Source of the DNA: Leptasterias polaris
Taxonomy: Eukaryota > Echinodermata > Asteroidea > Forcipulatida > Asteriidae
Assembly: GCA_037783415.1 (NCBI GenBank)
Contig: JAZGTN010000088.1
Span: 806,001-870,000 of the forward strand
Direction: 5' to 3'
DNA: 64,000 nt
Part shown: piece after piece, positions 26,701-42,202 of the stretch
How positions within the stretch are numbered: the first letter of the stretch is position 1
Layout of the letters: every line of letters begins with the position of its first letter
Position numbers and translations under genes: made by a program
The notes under the pieces: model-generated
Told to the model about the DNA's origin: nothing
What the model saw: the letters and a program-made list of their open reading frames with translations, nothing else
Databases searched by the model: none

Positions 26701-29700
26701 TGCACTAATATAGGTTCAAGGCCTTTTGCTGTCTGTGGCAACAGTGTGATTGGGATCTGCCTTGCTTCCTCCCCTAAAGTGGTCAGGGCCCTAGTGGCTA
26801 GGCAGGGGAGACAGGGGAGGATATGCTGCTGGGTCAATTTGCCACAAAATAAGGGAACTAATCGTTGCTGCAGAAGAGGGGCGTAGTGTGCGCTATCTAA
26901 ACCTCTCCAGCGCGTGAACGCCTGACACTACCAGCAACGTAACTTTTTAATCTTTTTTTAAATATAACATAAGGTATGAGATTTTACTGTGACGCTTTTT
27001 TTGGTTATTTTATTTATTTATTTATTGTTTATTATTTTCATTTTTGTCATTTGTTGATGCAACTACGCAATAAAAGTTACATGAAATACTGCAAAAAACA
27101 TTTTATTGAAGAAACAATTGCAAAAAAAGAAACCCAAAACACTGTATCAGAATAAGCCATTTGCGAGTTAAATTTGAATAATGTCTGGTACAATGACTAG
27201 TTTAGTCACAAGTTACCGCTTAAATTTGAATTCCTCAGACTATCGAGACAGTTGCTATGTCACATGGTTCGGGGCAAGCTTTTGTATAGCAACCTCCAGA
27301 TGAGAAAACCCTGGTACCATTGTGTCATACACATCCATTCAGAATTGTGTATGGGTGTTCACCGTCTCTTACGTAACTAAGCAAAAGCTTGCCCCTAATC
27401 ATGTGACATAGCAACTGTCTCGATAGTCTGAGGAATTCAAATTTAAGCGGTAACTTGTGACTAAACAAGTCATTGTACCAGACATTATTCAAATGTAACT
27501 CGCAAATGGCTTATTAGTTGCGATGATCGTAACCCTCTCTAGTATTTTAAAATAATTGGTGACTGTATGCATGTGACTGCGGTTTCATTGTTGGGGCTGG
27601 ACTTGTACACATGCATATAGAGCCACGCAGTGCAGGGGAGACTTGATAAATTTAGGCTTTTAAAGTTGGCCCTATTTTACTTGGCAAGTGGACTCTGCTG
27701 GAGAAGTGGGCAAGTGGGAGTGCATTTAGTTGGGTGCTCAAGACAGGAAAGGAAATGCTGTGACTCGGTCGCCACACCATGATGGGAACTAGATATCAGC
27801 CGGTCAGTCCGTGAAACCGGACTCGCGGCGCTTTATAAGCATGACATGTCACCCCGTAATTTTTACATTGTTTACCCAAGCCGTATTTTTTATTTTTTTC
27901 ATCTGTACGAAAAACACAAATCAGAATAATGCAACATAATTTGTTGGTTTAATTGCCGCGTAGCATTTAATTTTCTTTTCCGTTGCAATTAATATATAAT
28001 TTTTATTTATTAATTCTTTGGGTAGGGAAATTTTTCAAGATTGATGCCCGGACGTAGGGAAACCTTCACCGGCGTTGAGGTGTTTTCACTTGGAAGGAAA
28101 CAAACTAGACGGGCCTTGGACTCCCCACTAAATAAACTCCCATAGGAACCAATGCTAAAAATCGTGTAAGTCTCCGGACAACTATTAACTTCAGAATTCT
28201 TTTCAATTTTTGGCAGGTCAGCCGTTTGGAATTTTTTCTAGCGACCCCAGAAAAAAACACACCAGAAAATGAAATTTTCCATAAACCGACTTGCTGCCAG
28301 TTTTCGTGAAGCACTTCTCCACTTCCCCGGTCAAATAGGGCCAACTTTAACGCCTAAATTGATCAAGTCTCCTCAAAAGTTCAAGCACAGAACCCCCAGG
28401 TTGTGATAGATTCTTATATTTACGCAATCTATTAATAGCATGACCCCCAAAACGTTCTAATTCAAAATAATTATACCGTTTATTGGGTGTTTTTTTTATT
28501 TATTATTTTTTATTTTATTTATTTATTTTTTTTTTGGGGGGGGGGGGTCTCAACTTTTAAGATTAATCTTTTTTGTTTTCGGTTTGCTTCATTTATTGAA
28601 TTGTTTATTTCATTGATTTGCTTATATATTTCTTCTTCCTTTTTCATTTTGTTAATTTTTGAGTCTCCATTCAGTATAGATACATGTTGCCGTCTGTTGT
28701 TTTCTCCCAGTCTGGTTGGGTGCACTCGTATGGCTATACATTGTAAACTCACGGGTAAAAGTACCAACACCTTACTAGCGCAGTGGGATAAGGTGCTGGG
28801 ACTGTCTCAACACTTGGACCACGCGATCCGGGTTCGAATGCCGTCTGCACTAATATAGGTTCAAGGCCTTTTGCTGTCTGTGGCAACAGTGTGATTGGGA
28901 TCTGCCTTGCTTCCTCCCCTAAAGTGGTCAGGGCCCTAGTGGCTAGGCAGGGGAGACAGGGGAGGATATGCTGCTGGGTCAATTTGCCACAAAATAAGGG
29001 AACTAATCGTTGCTGCAGAAGAGGGGCGTAGTGTGCGCTATCTAAACCTCTCCAGCGCGTGAACGCCTGACACTACCAGCAACGTAACTTTTTAATCTTT
29101 TTTTAAATATAATATAAGGTATGAGATTTTACTGTGACGCTTTTTTTGGTTATTTTATTTATTTATTTATTGTTTATTATTTTCATTTTTGCCATTTGTT
29201 GATGCAACTACGCAATAAAAGTTACATGAAATACTGCAAAAAACATTTTATTGAAGAAACAATTGCAAAAAAAGAAACCCAAAACACTGTATCAGAATAA
29301 GCCATTTGCGAGTTAAATTTGAATAATGTCTGGTACAATGACTAGTTTAGTCACAAGTTACCGCTTAAATTTGAATTCCTCAGACTATCGAGACAGTTGC
29401 TATGTCACATGGTTCGGGGCAAGCTTTTGTATAGCAACCTCCAGATGAGCAAACCCTGGTACCATTGTGTCATACACATCCATTCAGAATTGTGTATGGG
29501 TGTTCACCGTCTCTTACGTAACTAAGCAAAAGCTTGCCCCTAATCATGTGACATAGCAACTGTCTCGATAGTCTGAGGAATTCAAATTTAAGCGGTAACT
29601 TGTGACTAAACAAGTCATTGTACCAGACATTATTCAAATGTAACTCGCAAATGGCTTATTAGTTGCGATGATCGTAACCCTCTCTAGTATTTTAAAATAA

Positions 29701-32700
29701 TTGGTGACTGTATGCATGTGACTGCGGTTTCATTGTTGGGGCTGGACTTGTACACATGCATATAGAGCCACGCAGTGCAGGGGAGACTTGATAAATTTAG
29801 GCTTTTAAAGTTGGCCCTATTTTACTTGGCAAGTGGACTCTGCTGGAGAAGTGGGCAAGTGGGAGTGCATTTAGTTGGGTGCTCAAGACAGGAAAGGAAA
29901 TGCTGTGACTCGGTCGCCACACCATGATGGGAACTAGATATCAGCCGGTCAGTCCGTGAAACCGGACTCGCGGCGCTTTATAAGCATGACATGTCACCCC
30001 GTAATTTTTACATTGTTTACCCAAGCCGTATTTTTTATTTTTTTCATCTGTACGAAAAACACAAATCAGAATAATGCAACATAATTTCTTGGTTTAATTG
30101 CCGCGTAGCATTTAATTTTCTTTTCCGTTGCAATTAATATATAATTTTTATTTATTAATTTTTGGGGTAGGGAAATTTTTCAAGATTGATGCCCGGACGT
30201 AGGGAAACCTTCACCGGCGTTGAGGTGTTTTCACTTGGAAGGAAACAAACTAGACGGGCCTTGGACTCCCCACTAAATAAACTCCCATAGGAACCAATGC
30301 TAAAAATCGTGTAAGTCTCCGGACAACTATTAACTTCAGAATTCTTTTCAATTTTTGGCAGGTCAGCCGTTTGGAATTTTTTCTAGCGACCCCAGAAAAA
30401 AACACACCAGAAAATGAAATTTTCCCTAAACCGACTTGCTGCCAGTTTTCGTGAAGCACTTCTCCACTTCCCCGGTCAAATAGGGCCAACTTTAACGCCT
30501 AAATTGATCAAGTCTCCTCAAAAGTTGAAGCACAGAACCCCCAGGTTGTGATAGATTCTTATATTTACGCAATCTATTAATAGCATGACCCCCAAAACGT
30601 TCTAATTCAAAATAATTATACCGTTTATTGGGTGTTTTTTTTATTTATTATTTTTTATTTTATTTATTTATTTATTTATTTTGGGGGGGGGGGTCTCAAC
30701 TTTTAAGATTAATCTTTTTTGTTTTTGGTTTGCTTCATTTATTGAATTGTTTATTTCATTGATTTGCTTATATATTTCTTCTTCCTTTTTCATTTTGTTA
30801 ATTTTTGAGTCTCCATTCAGTATAGATACATGTTGCCGTCTGTTGTTTTCTCCCAGTCTGGTTGGGTGCACTCGTATGGCTATACATTGTAAACTCACGG
30901 GTAAAAGTACCAACACCTTACTAGCGCAGTGGGATAAGGTGCTGGGACTGTCTCAACACTTGGACCACGCGATCCGGGTTCGAATGCCGTCTGCACTAAT
31001 ATAGGTTCAAGGCCTTTTGCTGTCTGTGGCAACAGTGTGATTGGGATCTGCCTTGCTTCCTCCCCTAAAGTGGTCAGGGCCCTAGTGGCTAGGCAGGGGA
31101 GACAGGGGAGGATATGCTGCTGGGTCAATTTGCCACAAAATAAGGGAACTAATCGTTGCTGCAGAAGAGGGGCGTAGTGTGCGCTATCTAAACCTCTCCA
31201 GCGCGTGAACGCCTGACACTACCAGCAACGTAACTTTTTAATCTTTTTTTAAATATAATATAAGGTATGAGATTTTACTGTGACGCTTTTTTTGGTTATT
31301 TTATTTATTTATTTATTGTTTATTATTTTCATTTTTGTCATTTGTTGATGCAACTACGCAATAAAAGTTACATGAAATACTGCAAAAAACATTTTATTGA
31401 AGAAACAATTGCAAAAAAAGAAACCCAAAACACTGTATCAGAATAAGCCATTTGCGAGTTAAATTTGAATAATGTCTGGTACAATGACTAGTTTAGTCAC
31501 AAGTTACCGCTTAAATTTGAATTCCTCAGACTATCGAGACAGTTGCTATGTCACATGGTTCGGGGCAAGCTTTTGTATAGCAACCTCCAGATGAGCAAAC
31601 CCTGGTACCATTGTGTCATACACATCCATTCAGAATTGTGTATGGGTGTTCACCGTCTCTTACGTAACTAAGCAAAAGCTTGCCCCTAATCATGTGACAT
31701 AGCAACTGTCTCGATAGTCTGAGGAATTCAAATTTAAGCGGTAACTTGTGACTAAACAAGTCATTGTACCAGACATTATTCAAATGTAACTCGCAAATGG
31801 CTTATTAGTTGCGATGATCGTAACCCTCTCTAGTATTTTAAAATAATTGGTGACTGTATGCATGTGACTGCGGTTTCATTGTTGGGGCTGGACTTGTACA
31901 CATGCATATAGAGCCACGCAGTGCAGGGGAGACTTGATAAATTTAGGCTTTTAAAGTTGGCCCTATTTTACTTGGCAAGTGGACTCTGCTGGAGAAGTGG
32001 GCAAGTGGGAGTGCATTTAGTTGGGTGCTCAAGACAGGAAAGGAAATGCTGTGACTCGGTCGCCACACCATGATGGGAACTAGATATCAGCCGGTCAGTC
32101 CGTGAAACCGGACTCGCGGCGCTTTATAAGCATGACATGTCACCCCGTAATTTTTACATTGTTTACCCAAGCCGTATTTTTTATTTTTTTCATCTGTACG
32201 AAAAACACAAATCAGAATAATGCAACATAATTTGTTGGTTTAATTGCCGCGTAGCATTTAATTTTCTTTTCCGTTGCAATTAATATATAATTTTTATTTA
32301 TTAATTTTTTGGGTAGGGAAATTTTTCAAGATTGATGCCCGGACGTAGGGAAACCTTCACCGGCGTTGAGGTGTTTTCACTTGGAAGGAAACAAACTAGA
32401 CGGGCCTTGGACTCCCCACTAAATAAACTCCCATAGGAACCAATGCTAAAAATCGTGTAAGTCTCCGGACAACTATTAACTTCAGAATTCTTTTCAATTT
32501 TTGGCAGGTCAGCCGTTTGGAATTTTTTCTAGCGACCCCAGAAAAAAACACACCAGAAAATGAAATTTTCCCTAAACCGACTTGCTGCCAGTTTTCGTGA
32601 AGCCCTTCTCCACTTCCCCGGTCAAATAGGGCCAACTTTAACGCCTAAATTGATCAAGTCTCCTCAAAAGTTGAAGCACAGAACCCCCAGGTTGTGATAG

Positions 32701-35700
32701 ATTCTTATATTTACGCAATCTATTAATAGCATGACCCCCAAAACGTTCTAATTCAAAATAATTATACCGTTTATTGGGTGTTTTTTTTATTTATTATTTT
32801 TTATTTTATTTATTTAATTTTTTTTGGGGGGGGGGGGTCTCAACTTTTAAGATTAATCTTTTTTGTTTTTGGTTTGCTTCATTTATTGAATTGTTTATTT
32901 CATTGATTTGCTTATATATTTCTTCTTCCTTTTTCATTTTGTTAATTTTTGAGTCTCCATTCAGTATAGATACATGTTGCCGTCTGTTGTTTTCTCCCAG
33001 TCTGGTTGGGTGCACTCGTATGGCTATACATTGTAAACTCACGGGTAAAAGTACCAACACCTTACTAGCGCAGTGGGATAAGGTGCTGGGACTGTCTCAA
33101 CACTTGGACCACGCGATCCGGGTTCGAATGCCGTCTGCACTAATATAGGTTCAAGGCCTTTTGCTGTCTGTGGCAACAGTGTGATTGGGATCTGCCTTGC
33201 TTCCTCCCCTAAAGTGGTCAGGGCCCTAGTGGCTAGGCAGGGGAGACAGGGGAGGATATGCTGCTGGGTCAATTTGCCACAAAATAAGGGAACTAATCGT
33301 TGCTGCAGAAGAGGGGCGTAGTGTGCGCTATCTAAACCTCTCCAGCGCGTGAACGCCTGACACTACCAGCAACGTAACTTTTTAATCTTTTTTAAAATAT
33401 AATATAAGGTATGAGATTTTACTGTGACGCTTTTTTTGGTTATTTTATTTATTTATTTATTGTTTATTATTTTCATTTTTGTCATTTGTTGATGCAACTA
33501 CGCAATAAAAGTTACATGAAATACTGCAAAAAACATTTTATTGAAGAAACAATTGCAAAAAAAGAAACCCAAAACACTGTATCAGAATAAGCCATTTGCG
33601 AGTTAAATTTGAATAATGTCTGGTACAATGACTAGTTTAGTCACAAGTTACCGCTTAAATTTGAATTCCTCAGACTATCGAGACAGTTGCTATGTCACAT
33701 GGTTCGGGGCAAGCTTTTGTATAGCAACCTCCAGATGAGCAAACCCTGGTACCATTGTGTCATACACATCCATTCAGAATTGTGTATGGGTGTTCACCGT
33801 CTCTTACGTAACTAAGCAAAAGCTTGCCCCTAATCATGTGACATAGCAACTGTCTCGATAGTCTGAGGAATTCAAATTTAAGCGGTAACTTGTGACTAAA
33901 CAAGTCATTGTACCAGACATTATTCAAATGTAACTCGCAAATGGCTTATTAGTTGCGATGATCGTAACCCTCTCTAGTATTTTAAAATAATTGGTGACTG
34001 TATGCATGTGACTGCGGTTTCATTGTTGGGGCTGGACTTGTACACATGCATATAGAGCCACGCAGTGCAGGGGAGACTTGATAAATTTAGGCTTTTAAAG
34101 TTGGCCCTATTTTACTTGGCAAGTGGACTCTGCTGGAGAAGTGGGCAAGTGGGAGTGCATTTAGTTGGGTGCTCAAGACAGGAAAGGAAATGCTGTGACT
34201 CGGTCGCCACACCATGATGGGAACTAGATATCAGCCGGTCAGTCCGTGAAACCGGACTCGCGGCGCTTTATAAGCATGACATGTCACCCCGTAATTTTTA
34301 CATTGTTTACCCAAGCCGTATTTTTTATTTTTTTCATCTGTACGAAAAACACAAATCAGAATAATGCAACATAATTTGTTGGTTTAATTGCCGCGTAGCA
34401 TTTAATTTTCTTTTCCGTTGCAATTAATATATAATTTTTATTTATTAATTTTTTGGGTAGGGAAATTTTTCAAGATTGATGCCCGGACGTAGGGAAACCT
34501 TCACCGGCGTTGAGGTGTTTTCACTTGGAAGGAAACAAACTAGACGGGCCTTGGACTCCCCACTAAATAAACTCCCATAGGAACCAATGCTAAAAATCGT
34601 GTAAGTCTCCGGACAACTATTAACTTCAGAATTCTTTTCAATTTTTGGCAGGTCAGCCGTTTGGAATTTTTTCTAGCGACCCCAGAAAAAAACACACCAG
34701 AAAATGAAATTTTCCCTAAACCGACTTGCTGCCAGTTTTCGTGAAGCACTTCTCCACTTCCCCGGTCAAATAGGGCCAACTTTAACGCCTAAATTGATCA
34801 AGTCTCCTCAAAAGTTGAAGCACAGAACCCCCAGGTTGTGATAGATTCTTATATTTACGCAATCTATTAATAGCATGACCCCCAAAACGTTCTAATTCAA
34901 AATAATTATACCGTTTATTGGGTGTTTTTTTTATTTATTATTATTTATTTTATTTATTTTATTTTTTTTTTTTGGGGGGGGGTCTCAACTTTTAAGATTA
35001 ATCTTTTTTGTTTTTGGTTTGCTTCATTTATTGAATTGTTTATTTCATTGATTTGCTTATATATTTCTTCTTCCTTTTTCATTTTGTTAATTTTTGAGTC
35101 TCCATTCAGTATAGATACATGTTGCCGTCTGTTGTTTTCTCCCAGTCTGGTTGGGTGCACTCGTATGGCTATACATTGTAAACTCACGGGTAAAAGTACC
35201 AACACCTTACTAGCGCAGTGGGATAAGGTGCTGGGACTGTCTCAACACTTGGACCACGCGATCCGGGTTCGAATGCCGTCTGCACTAATATAGGTTCAAG
35301 GCCTTTTGCTGTCTGTGGCAACAGTGTGATTGGGATCTGCCTTGCTTCCTCCCCTAAAGTGGTCAGGGCCCTAGTGGCTAGGCAGGGGAGACAGGGGAGG
35401 ATATGCTGCTGGGTCAATTTGCCACAAAATAAGGGAACTAATCGTTGCTGCAGAAGAGGGGCGTAGTGTGCGCTATCTAAACCTCTCCAGCGCGTGAACG
35501 CCTGACACTACCAGCAACGTAACTTTTTAATCTTTTTTTAAATATAATATAAGGTATGAGATTTTACTGTGACGCTTTTTTTGGTTATTTTATTTATTTA
35601 TTTATTGTTTATTATTTTCATTTTTGTCATTTGTTGATGCAACTACGCAATAAAAGTTACATGAAATACTGCAAAAAACATTTTATTGAAGAAACAATTG

Positions 35701-38700
35701 CAAAAAAAGAAACCCAAAACACTGTATCAGAATAAGCCATTTGCGAGTTAAATTTGAATAATGTCTGGTACAATGACTAGTTTAGTCACAAGTTACCGCT
35801 TAAATTTGAATTCCTCAGACTATCGAGACAGTTGCTATGTCACATGGTTCGGGGCAAGCTTTTGTATAGCAACCTCCAGATGAGCAAACCCTGGTACCAT
35901 TGTGTCATACACATCCATTCAGAATTGTGTATGGGTGTTCACCGTCTCTTACGTAACTAAGCAAAAGCTTGCCCCTAATCATGTGACATAGCAACTGTCT
36001 CGATAGTCTGAGGAATTCAAATTTAAGCGGTAACTTGTGACTAAACAAGTCATTGTACCAGACATTATTCAAATGTAACTCGCAAATGGCTTATTAGTTG
36101 CGATGATCGTAACCCTCTCTAGTATTTTAAAATAATTGGTGACTGTATGCATGTGACTGCGGTTTCATTGTTGGGGCTGGACTTGTACACATGCATATAG
36201 AGCCACGCAGTGCAGGGGAGACTTGATAAATTTAGGCTTTTAAAGTTGGCCCTATTTTACTTGGCAAGTGGACTCTGCTGGAGAAGTGGGCAAGTGGGAG
36301 TGCATTTAGTTGGGTGCTCAAGACAGGAAAGGAAATGCTGTGACTCGGTCGCCACACCATGATGGGAACTAGATATCAGCCGGTCAGTCCGTGAAACCGG
36401 ACTCGCGGCGCTTTATAAGCATGACATGTCACCCCGTAATTTTTACATTGTTTACCCAAGCCGTATTTTTTATTTTTTTCATCTGTACGAAAAACACAAA
36501 TCAGAATAATGCAACATAATTTCTTGGTTTAATTGCCGCGTAGCATTTAATTTTCTTTTCCGTTGCAATTAATATATAATTTTTATTTATTAATTTTTTG
36601 GGTAGGGAAATTTTTCAAGATTGATGCCCGGACGTAGGGAAACCTTTACCGGCGTTGAGGTGTTTTCACTTGGAAGGAAACAAACTAGACGGGCCTTGGA
36701 CTCCCCACTAAATAAACTCCCATAGGAACCAATGCTAAAAATCGTGTAAGTCTCCGGACAACTATTAACTTCAGAATTCTTTTCAATTTTTGGCAGGTCA
36801 GCCGTTTGGAATTTTTTCTAGCGACCCCAGAAAAAAACACACCAGAAAATGAAATTTTCCCTAAACCGACTTGCTGCCAGTTTTCGTGAAGCACTTCTCC
36901 ACTTCCCCGGTCAAATAGGGCCAACTTTAACGCCTAAATTGATCAAGTCTCCTCAAAAGTTGAAGCACAGAACCCCCAGGTTGTGATAGATTCTTATATT
37001 TACGCAATCTATTAATAGCATGACCCCCAAAACGTTCTAATTCAAAATAATTATACCGTTTATTGGGTGTTTTTTTTATTTATTATTTTTTATTTTATTT
37101 ATTTTAATTTTTTTTTTGGGGGGGGGGGGTCTCAACTTTTAAGATTAATCTTTTTTGTTTTTGGTTTGCTTCATTTATTGAATTGTTTATTTCATTGATT
37201 TGCTTATATATTTCTTCTTCCTTTTTCATTTTGTTAATTTTTGAGTCTCCATTCAGTATAGATACATGTTGCCGTCTGTTGTTTTCTCCCAGTCTGGTTG
37301 GGTGCACTCGTATGGCTATACATTGTAAACTCACGGGTAAAAGTACCAACACCTTACTAGCGCAGTGGGATAAGGTGCTGGGACTGTCTCAACACTTGGA
37401 CCACGCGATCCGGGTTCGAATGCCGTCTGCACTAATATAGGTTCAAGGCCTTTTGCTGTCTGTGGCAACAGTGTGATTGGGATCTGCCTTGCTTCCTCCC
37501 CTAAAGTGGTCAGGGCCCTAGTGGCTAGGCAGGGGAGACAGGGGAGGATATGCTGCTGGGTCAATTTGCCACAAAATAAGGGAACTAATCGTTGCTGCAG
37601 AAGAGGGGCGTAGTGTGCGCTATCTAAACCTCTCCAGCGCGTGAACGCCTGACACTACCAGCAACGTAACTTTTTAATCTTTTTTTAAATATAATATAAG
37701 GTATGAGATTTTACTGTGACGCTTTTTTTGGTTATTTTATTTATTTATTTATTGTTTATTATTTTCATTTTTGTCATTTGTTGATGCAACTACGCAATAA
37801 AAGTTACATGAAATACTGCAAAAAACATTTTATTGAAGAAACAATTGCAAAAAAAGAAACCCAAAACACTGTATCAGAATAAGCCATTTGCGAGTTAAAT
37901 TTGAATAATGTCTGGTACAATGACTAGTTTAGTCACAAGTTACCGCTTAAATTTGAATTCCTCAGACTATCGAGACAGTTGCTATGTCACATGGTTCGGG
38001 GCAAGCTTTTGTATAGCAACCTCCAGATGAGCAAACCCTGGTACCATTGTGTCATACACATCCATTCAGAATTGTGTATGGGTGTTCACCGTCTCTTACG
38101 TAACTAAGCAAAAGCTTGCCCCTAATCATGTGACATAGCAACTGTCTCGATAGTCTGAGGAATTCAAATTTAAGCGGTAACTTGTGACTAAACAAGTCAT
38201 TGTACCAGACATTATTCAAATGTAACTCGCAAATGGCTTATTAGTTGCGATGATCGTAACCCTCTCTAGTATTTTAAAATAATTGGTGACTGTATGCATG
38301 TGACTGCGGTTTCATTGTTGGGGCTGGACTTGTACACATGCATATAGAGCCACGCAGTGCAGGGGAGACTTGATAAATTTAGGCTTTTAAAGTTGGCCCT
38401 ATTTTACTTGGCAAGTGGACTCTGCTGGAGAAGTGGGCAAGTGGGAGTGCATTTAGTTGGGTGCTCAAGACAGGAAAGGAAATGCTGTGACTCGGTCGCC
38501 ACACCATGATGGGAACTAGATATCAGCCGGTCAGTCCGTGAAACCGGACTCGCGGCGCTTTATAAGCATGACATGTCACCCCGTAATTTTTACATTGTTT
38601 ACCCAAGCCGTATTTTTTATTTTTTTCATCTGTACGAAAAACACAAATCAGAATAATGCAACATAATTTGTTGGTTTAATTGCCGCGTAGCATTTAATTT

Positions 38701-41700
38701 TCTTTTCCGTTGCAATTAATATATAATTTTTATTTATTAATTTTTTGGGTAGGGAAATTTTTCAAGATTGATGCCCGGACGTAGGGAAACCTTCACCGGC
38801 GTTGAGGTGTTTTCACTTGGAAGGAAACAAACTAGACGGGCCTTGGACTCCCCACTAAATAAACTCCCATAGGAACCAATGCTAAAAATCGTGTAAGTCT
38901 CCGGACAACTATTAACTTCAGAATTCTTTTCAATTTTTGGCAGGTCAGCCGTTTGGAATTTTTTCTAGCGACCCCAGAAAAAAACACACCAGAAAATGAA
39001 ATTTTCCCTAAACCGACTTGCTGCCAGTTTTCGTGAAGCACTTCTCCACTTCCCCGGTCAAATAGGGCCAACTTTAACGCCTAAATTGATCAAGTCTCCT
39101 CAAAAGTTGAAGCACAGAACCCCCAGGTTGTGATAGATTCTTATATTTACGCAATCTATTAATAGCATGACCCCCAAAACGTTCTAATTCAAAATAATTA
39201 TACCGTTTATTGGGTGTTTTTTTTATTTATTATTTTTTATTTTATTTATTTAAAAAAAAATTTGGGGGGGGGGGTCTCAACTTTTAAGATTAATCTTTTT
39301 TGTTTTTGGTTTGCTTCATTTATTGAATTGTTTATTTCATTGATTTGCTTATATATTTCTTCTTCCTTTTTCATTTTGTTAATTTTTGAGTCTCCATTCA
39401 GTATAGATACATGTTGCCGTCTGTTGTTTTCTCCCAGTCTGGTTGGGTGCACTCGTATGGCTATACATTGTAAACTCACGGGTAAAAGTACCAACACCTT
39501 ACTAGCGCAGTGGGATAAGGTGCTGGGACTGTCTCAACACTTGGACCACGCGATCCGGGTTCGAATGCCGTCTGCACTAATATAGGTTCAAGGCCTTTTG
39601 CTGTCTGTGGCAACAGTGTGATTGGGATCTGCCTTGCTTCCTCCCCTAAAGTGGTCAGGGCCCTAGTGGCTAGGCAGGGGAGACAGGGGAGGATATGCTG
39701 CTGGGTCAATTTGCCACAAAATAAGGGAACTAATCGTTGCTGCAGAAGAGGGGCGTAGTGTGCGCTATCTAAACCTCTCCAGCGCGTGAACGCCTGACAC
39801 TACCAGCAACGTAACTTTTTAATCTTTTTTTAAATATAATATAAGGTATGAGATTTTACTGTGACGCTTTTTTTGGTTATTTTATTTATTTATTTATTGT
39901 TTATTATTTTCATTTTTGTCATTTGTTGATGCAACTACGCAATAAAAGTTACATGAAATACTGCAAAAAACATTTTATTGAAGAAACAATTGCAAAAAAA
40001 GAAACCCAAAACACTGTATCAGAATAAGCCATTTGCGAGTTAAATTTGAATAATGTCTGGTACAATGACTAGTTTAGTCACAAGTTACCGCTTAAATTTG
40101 AATTCCTCAGACTATCGAGACAGTTGCTATGTCACATGGTTCGGGGCAAGCTTTTGTATAGCAACCTCCAGATGAGCAAACCCTGGTACCATTGTGTCAT
40201 ACACATCCATTCAGAATTGTGTATGGGTGTTCACCGTCTCTTACGTAACTAAGCAAAAGCTTGCCCCTAATCATGTGACATAGCAACTGTCTCGATAGTC
40301 TGAGGAATTCAAATTTAAGCGGTAACTTGTGACTAAACAAGTCATTGTACCAGACATTATTCAAATGTAACTCGCAAATGGCTTATTAGTTGCGATGATC
40401 GTAACCCTCTCTAGTATTTTAAAATAATTGGTGACTGTATGCATGTGACTGCGGTTTCATTGTTGGGGCTGGACTTGTACACATGCATATAGAGCCACGC
40501 AGTGCAGGGGAGACTTGATAAATTTAGGCTTTTAAAGTTGGCCCTATTTTACTTGGCAAGTGGACTCTGCTGGAGAAGTGGGCAAGTGGGAGTGCATTTA
40601 GTTGGGTGCTCAAGACAGGAAAGGAAATGCTGTGACTCGGTCGCCACACCATGATGGGAACTAGATATCAGCCGGTCAGTCCGTGAAACCGGACTCGCGG
40701 CGCTTTATAAGCATGACATGTCACCCCGTAATTTTTACATTGTTTACCCAAGCCGTATTTTTTATTTTTTTCATCTGTACGAAAAACACAAATCAGAATA
40801 ATGCAACATAATTTGTTGGTTTAATTGCCGCGTAGCATTTAATTTTCTTTTCCGTTGCAATTAATATATAATTTTTATTTATTAATTTTTTGGGTAGGGA
40901 AATTTTTCAAGATTGATGCCCGGACGTAGGGAAACCTTCACCGGCGTTGAGGTGTTTTCACTTGGAAGGAAACAAACTAGACGGGCCTTGGACTCCCCAC
41001 TAAATAAACTCCCATAGGAACCAATGCTAAAAATCGTGTAAGTCTCCGGACAACTATTAACTTCAGAATTCTTTTCAATTTTTGGCAGGTCAGCCGTTTG
41101 GAATTTTTTCTAGCGACCCCAGAAAAAAACACACCAGAAAATGAAATTTTCCCTAAACCGACTTGCTGCCAGTTTTCGTGAAGCACTTCTCCACTTCCCC
41201 GGTCAAATAGGGCCAACTTTAACGCCTAAATTGATCAAGTCTCCTCAAAAGTTGAAGCACAGAACCCCCAGGTTGTGATAGATTCTTATATTTACGCAAT
41301 CTATTAATAGCATGACCCCCAAAACGTTCTAATTCAAAATAATTATACCGTTTATTGGGTGTTTTTTTTATTTATTATTTTTTATTTTATTTATTTAAAA
41401 AAAAAATTTTGGGGGGGGGTCTCAACTTTTAAGATTAATCTTTTTTGTTTTTGGTTTGCTTCATTTATTGAATTGTTTATTTCATTGATTTGCTTATATA
41501 TTTCTTCTTCCTTTTTCATTTTGTTAATTTTTGAGTCTCCATTCAGTATAGATACATGTTGCCGTCTGTTGTTTTCTCCCAGTCTGGTTGGGTGCACTCG
41601 TATGGCTATACATTGTAAACTCACGGGTAAAAGTACCAACACCTTACTAGCGCAGTGGGATAAGGTGCTGGGACTGTCTCAACACTTGGACCACGCGATC

Positions 41701-42202
41701 CGGGTTCGAATGCCGTCTGCACTAATATAGGTTCAAGGCCTTTTGCTGTCTGTGGCAACAGTGTGATTGGGATCTGCCTTGCTTCCTCCCCTAAAGTGGT
41801 CAGGGCCCTAGTGGCTAGGCAGGGGAGACAGGGGAGGATATGCTGCTGGGTCAATTTGCCACAAAATAAGGGAACTAATCGTTGCTGCAGAAGAGGGGCG
41901 TAGTGTGCGCTATCTAAACCTCTCCAGCGCGTGAACGCCTGACACTACCAGCAACGTAACTTTTTAATCTTTTTTTAAATATAATATAAGGTATGAGATT
42001 TTACTGTGACGCTTTTTTTGGTTATTTTATTTATTTATTTATTGTTTATTATTTTCATTTTTGTCATTTGTTGATGCAACTACGCAATAAAAGTTACATG
42101 AAATACTGCAAAAAACATTTTATTGAAGAAACAATTGCAAAAAAAGAAACCCAAAACACTGTATCAGAATAAGCCATTTGCGAGTTAAATTTGAATAATG
42201 TC

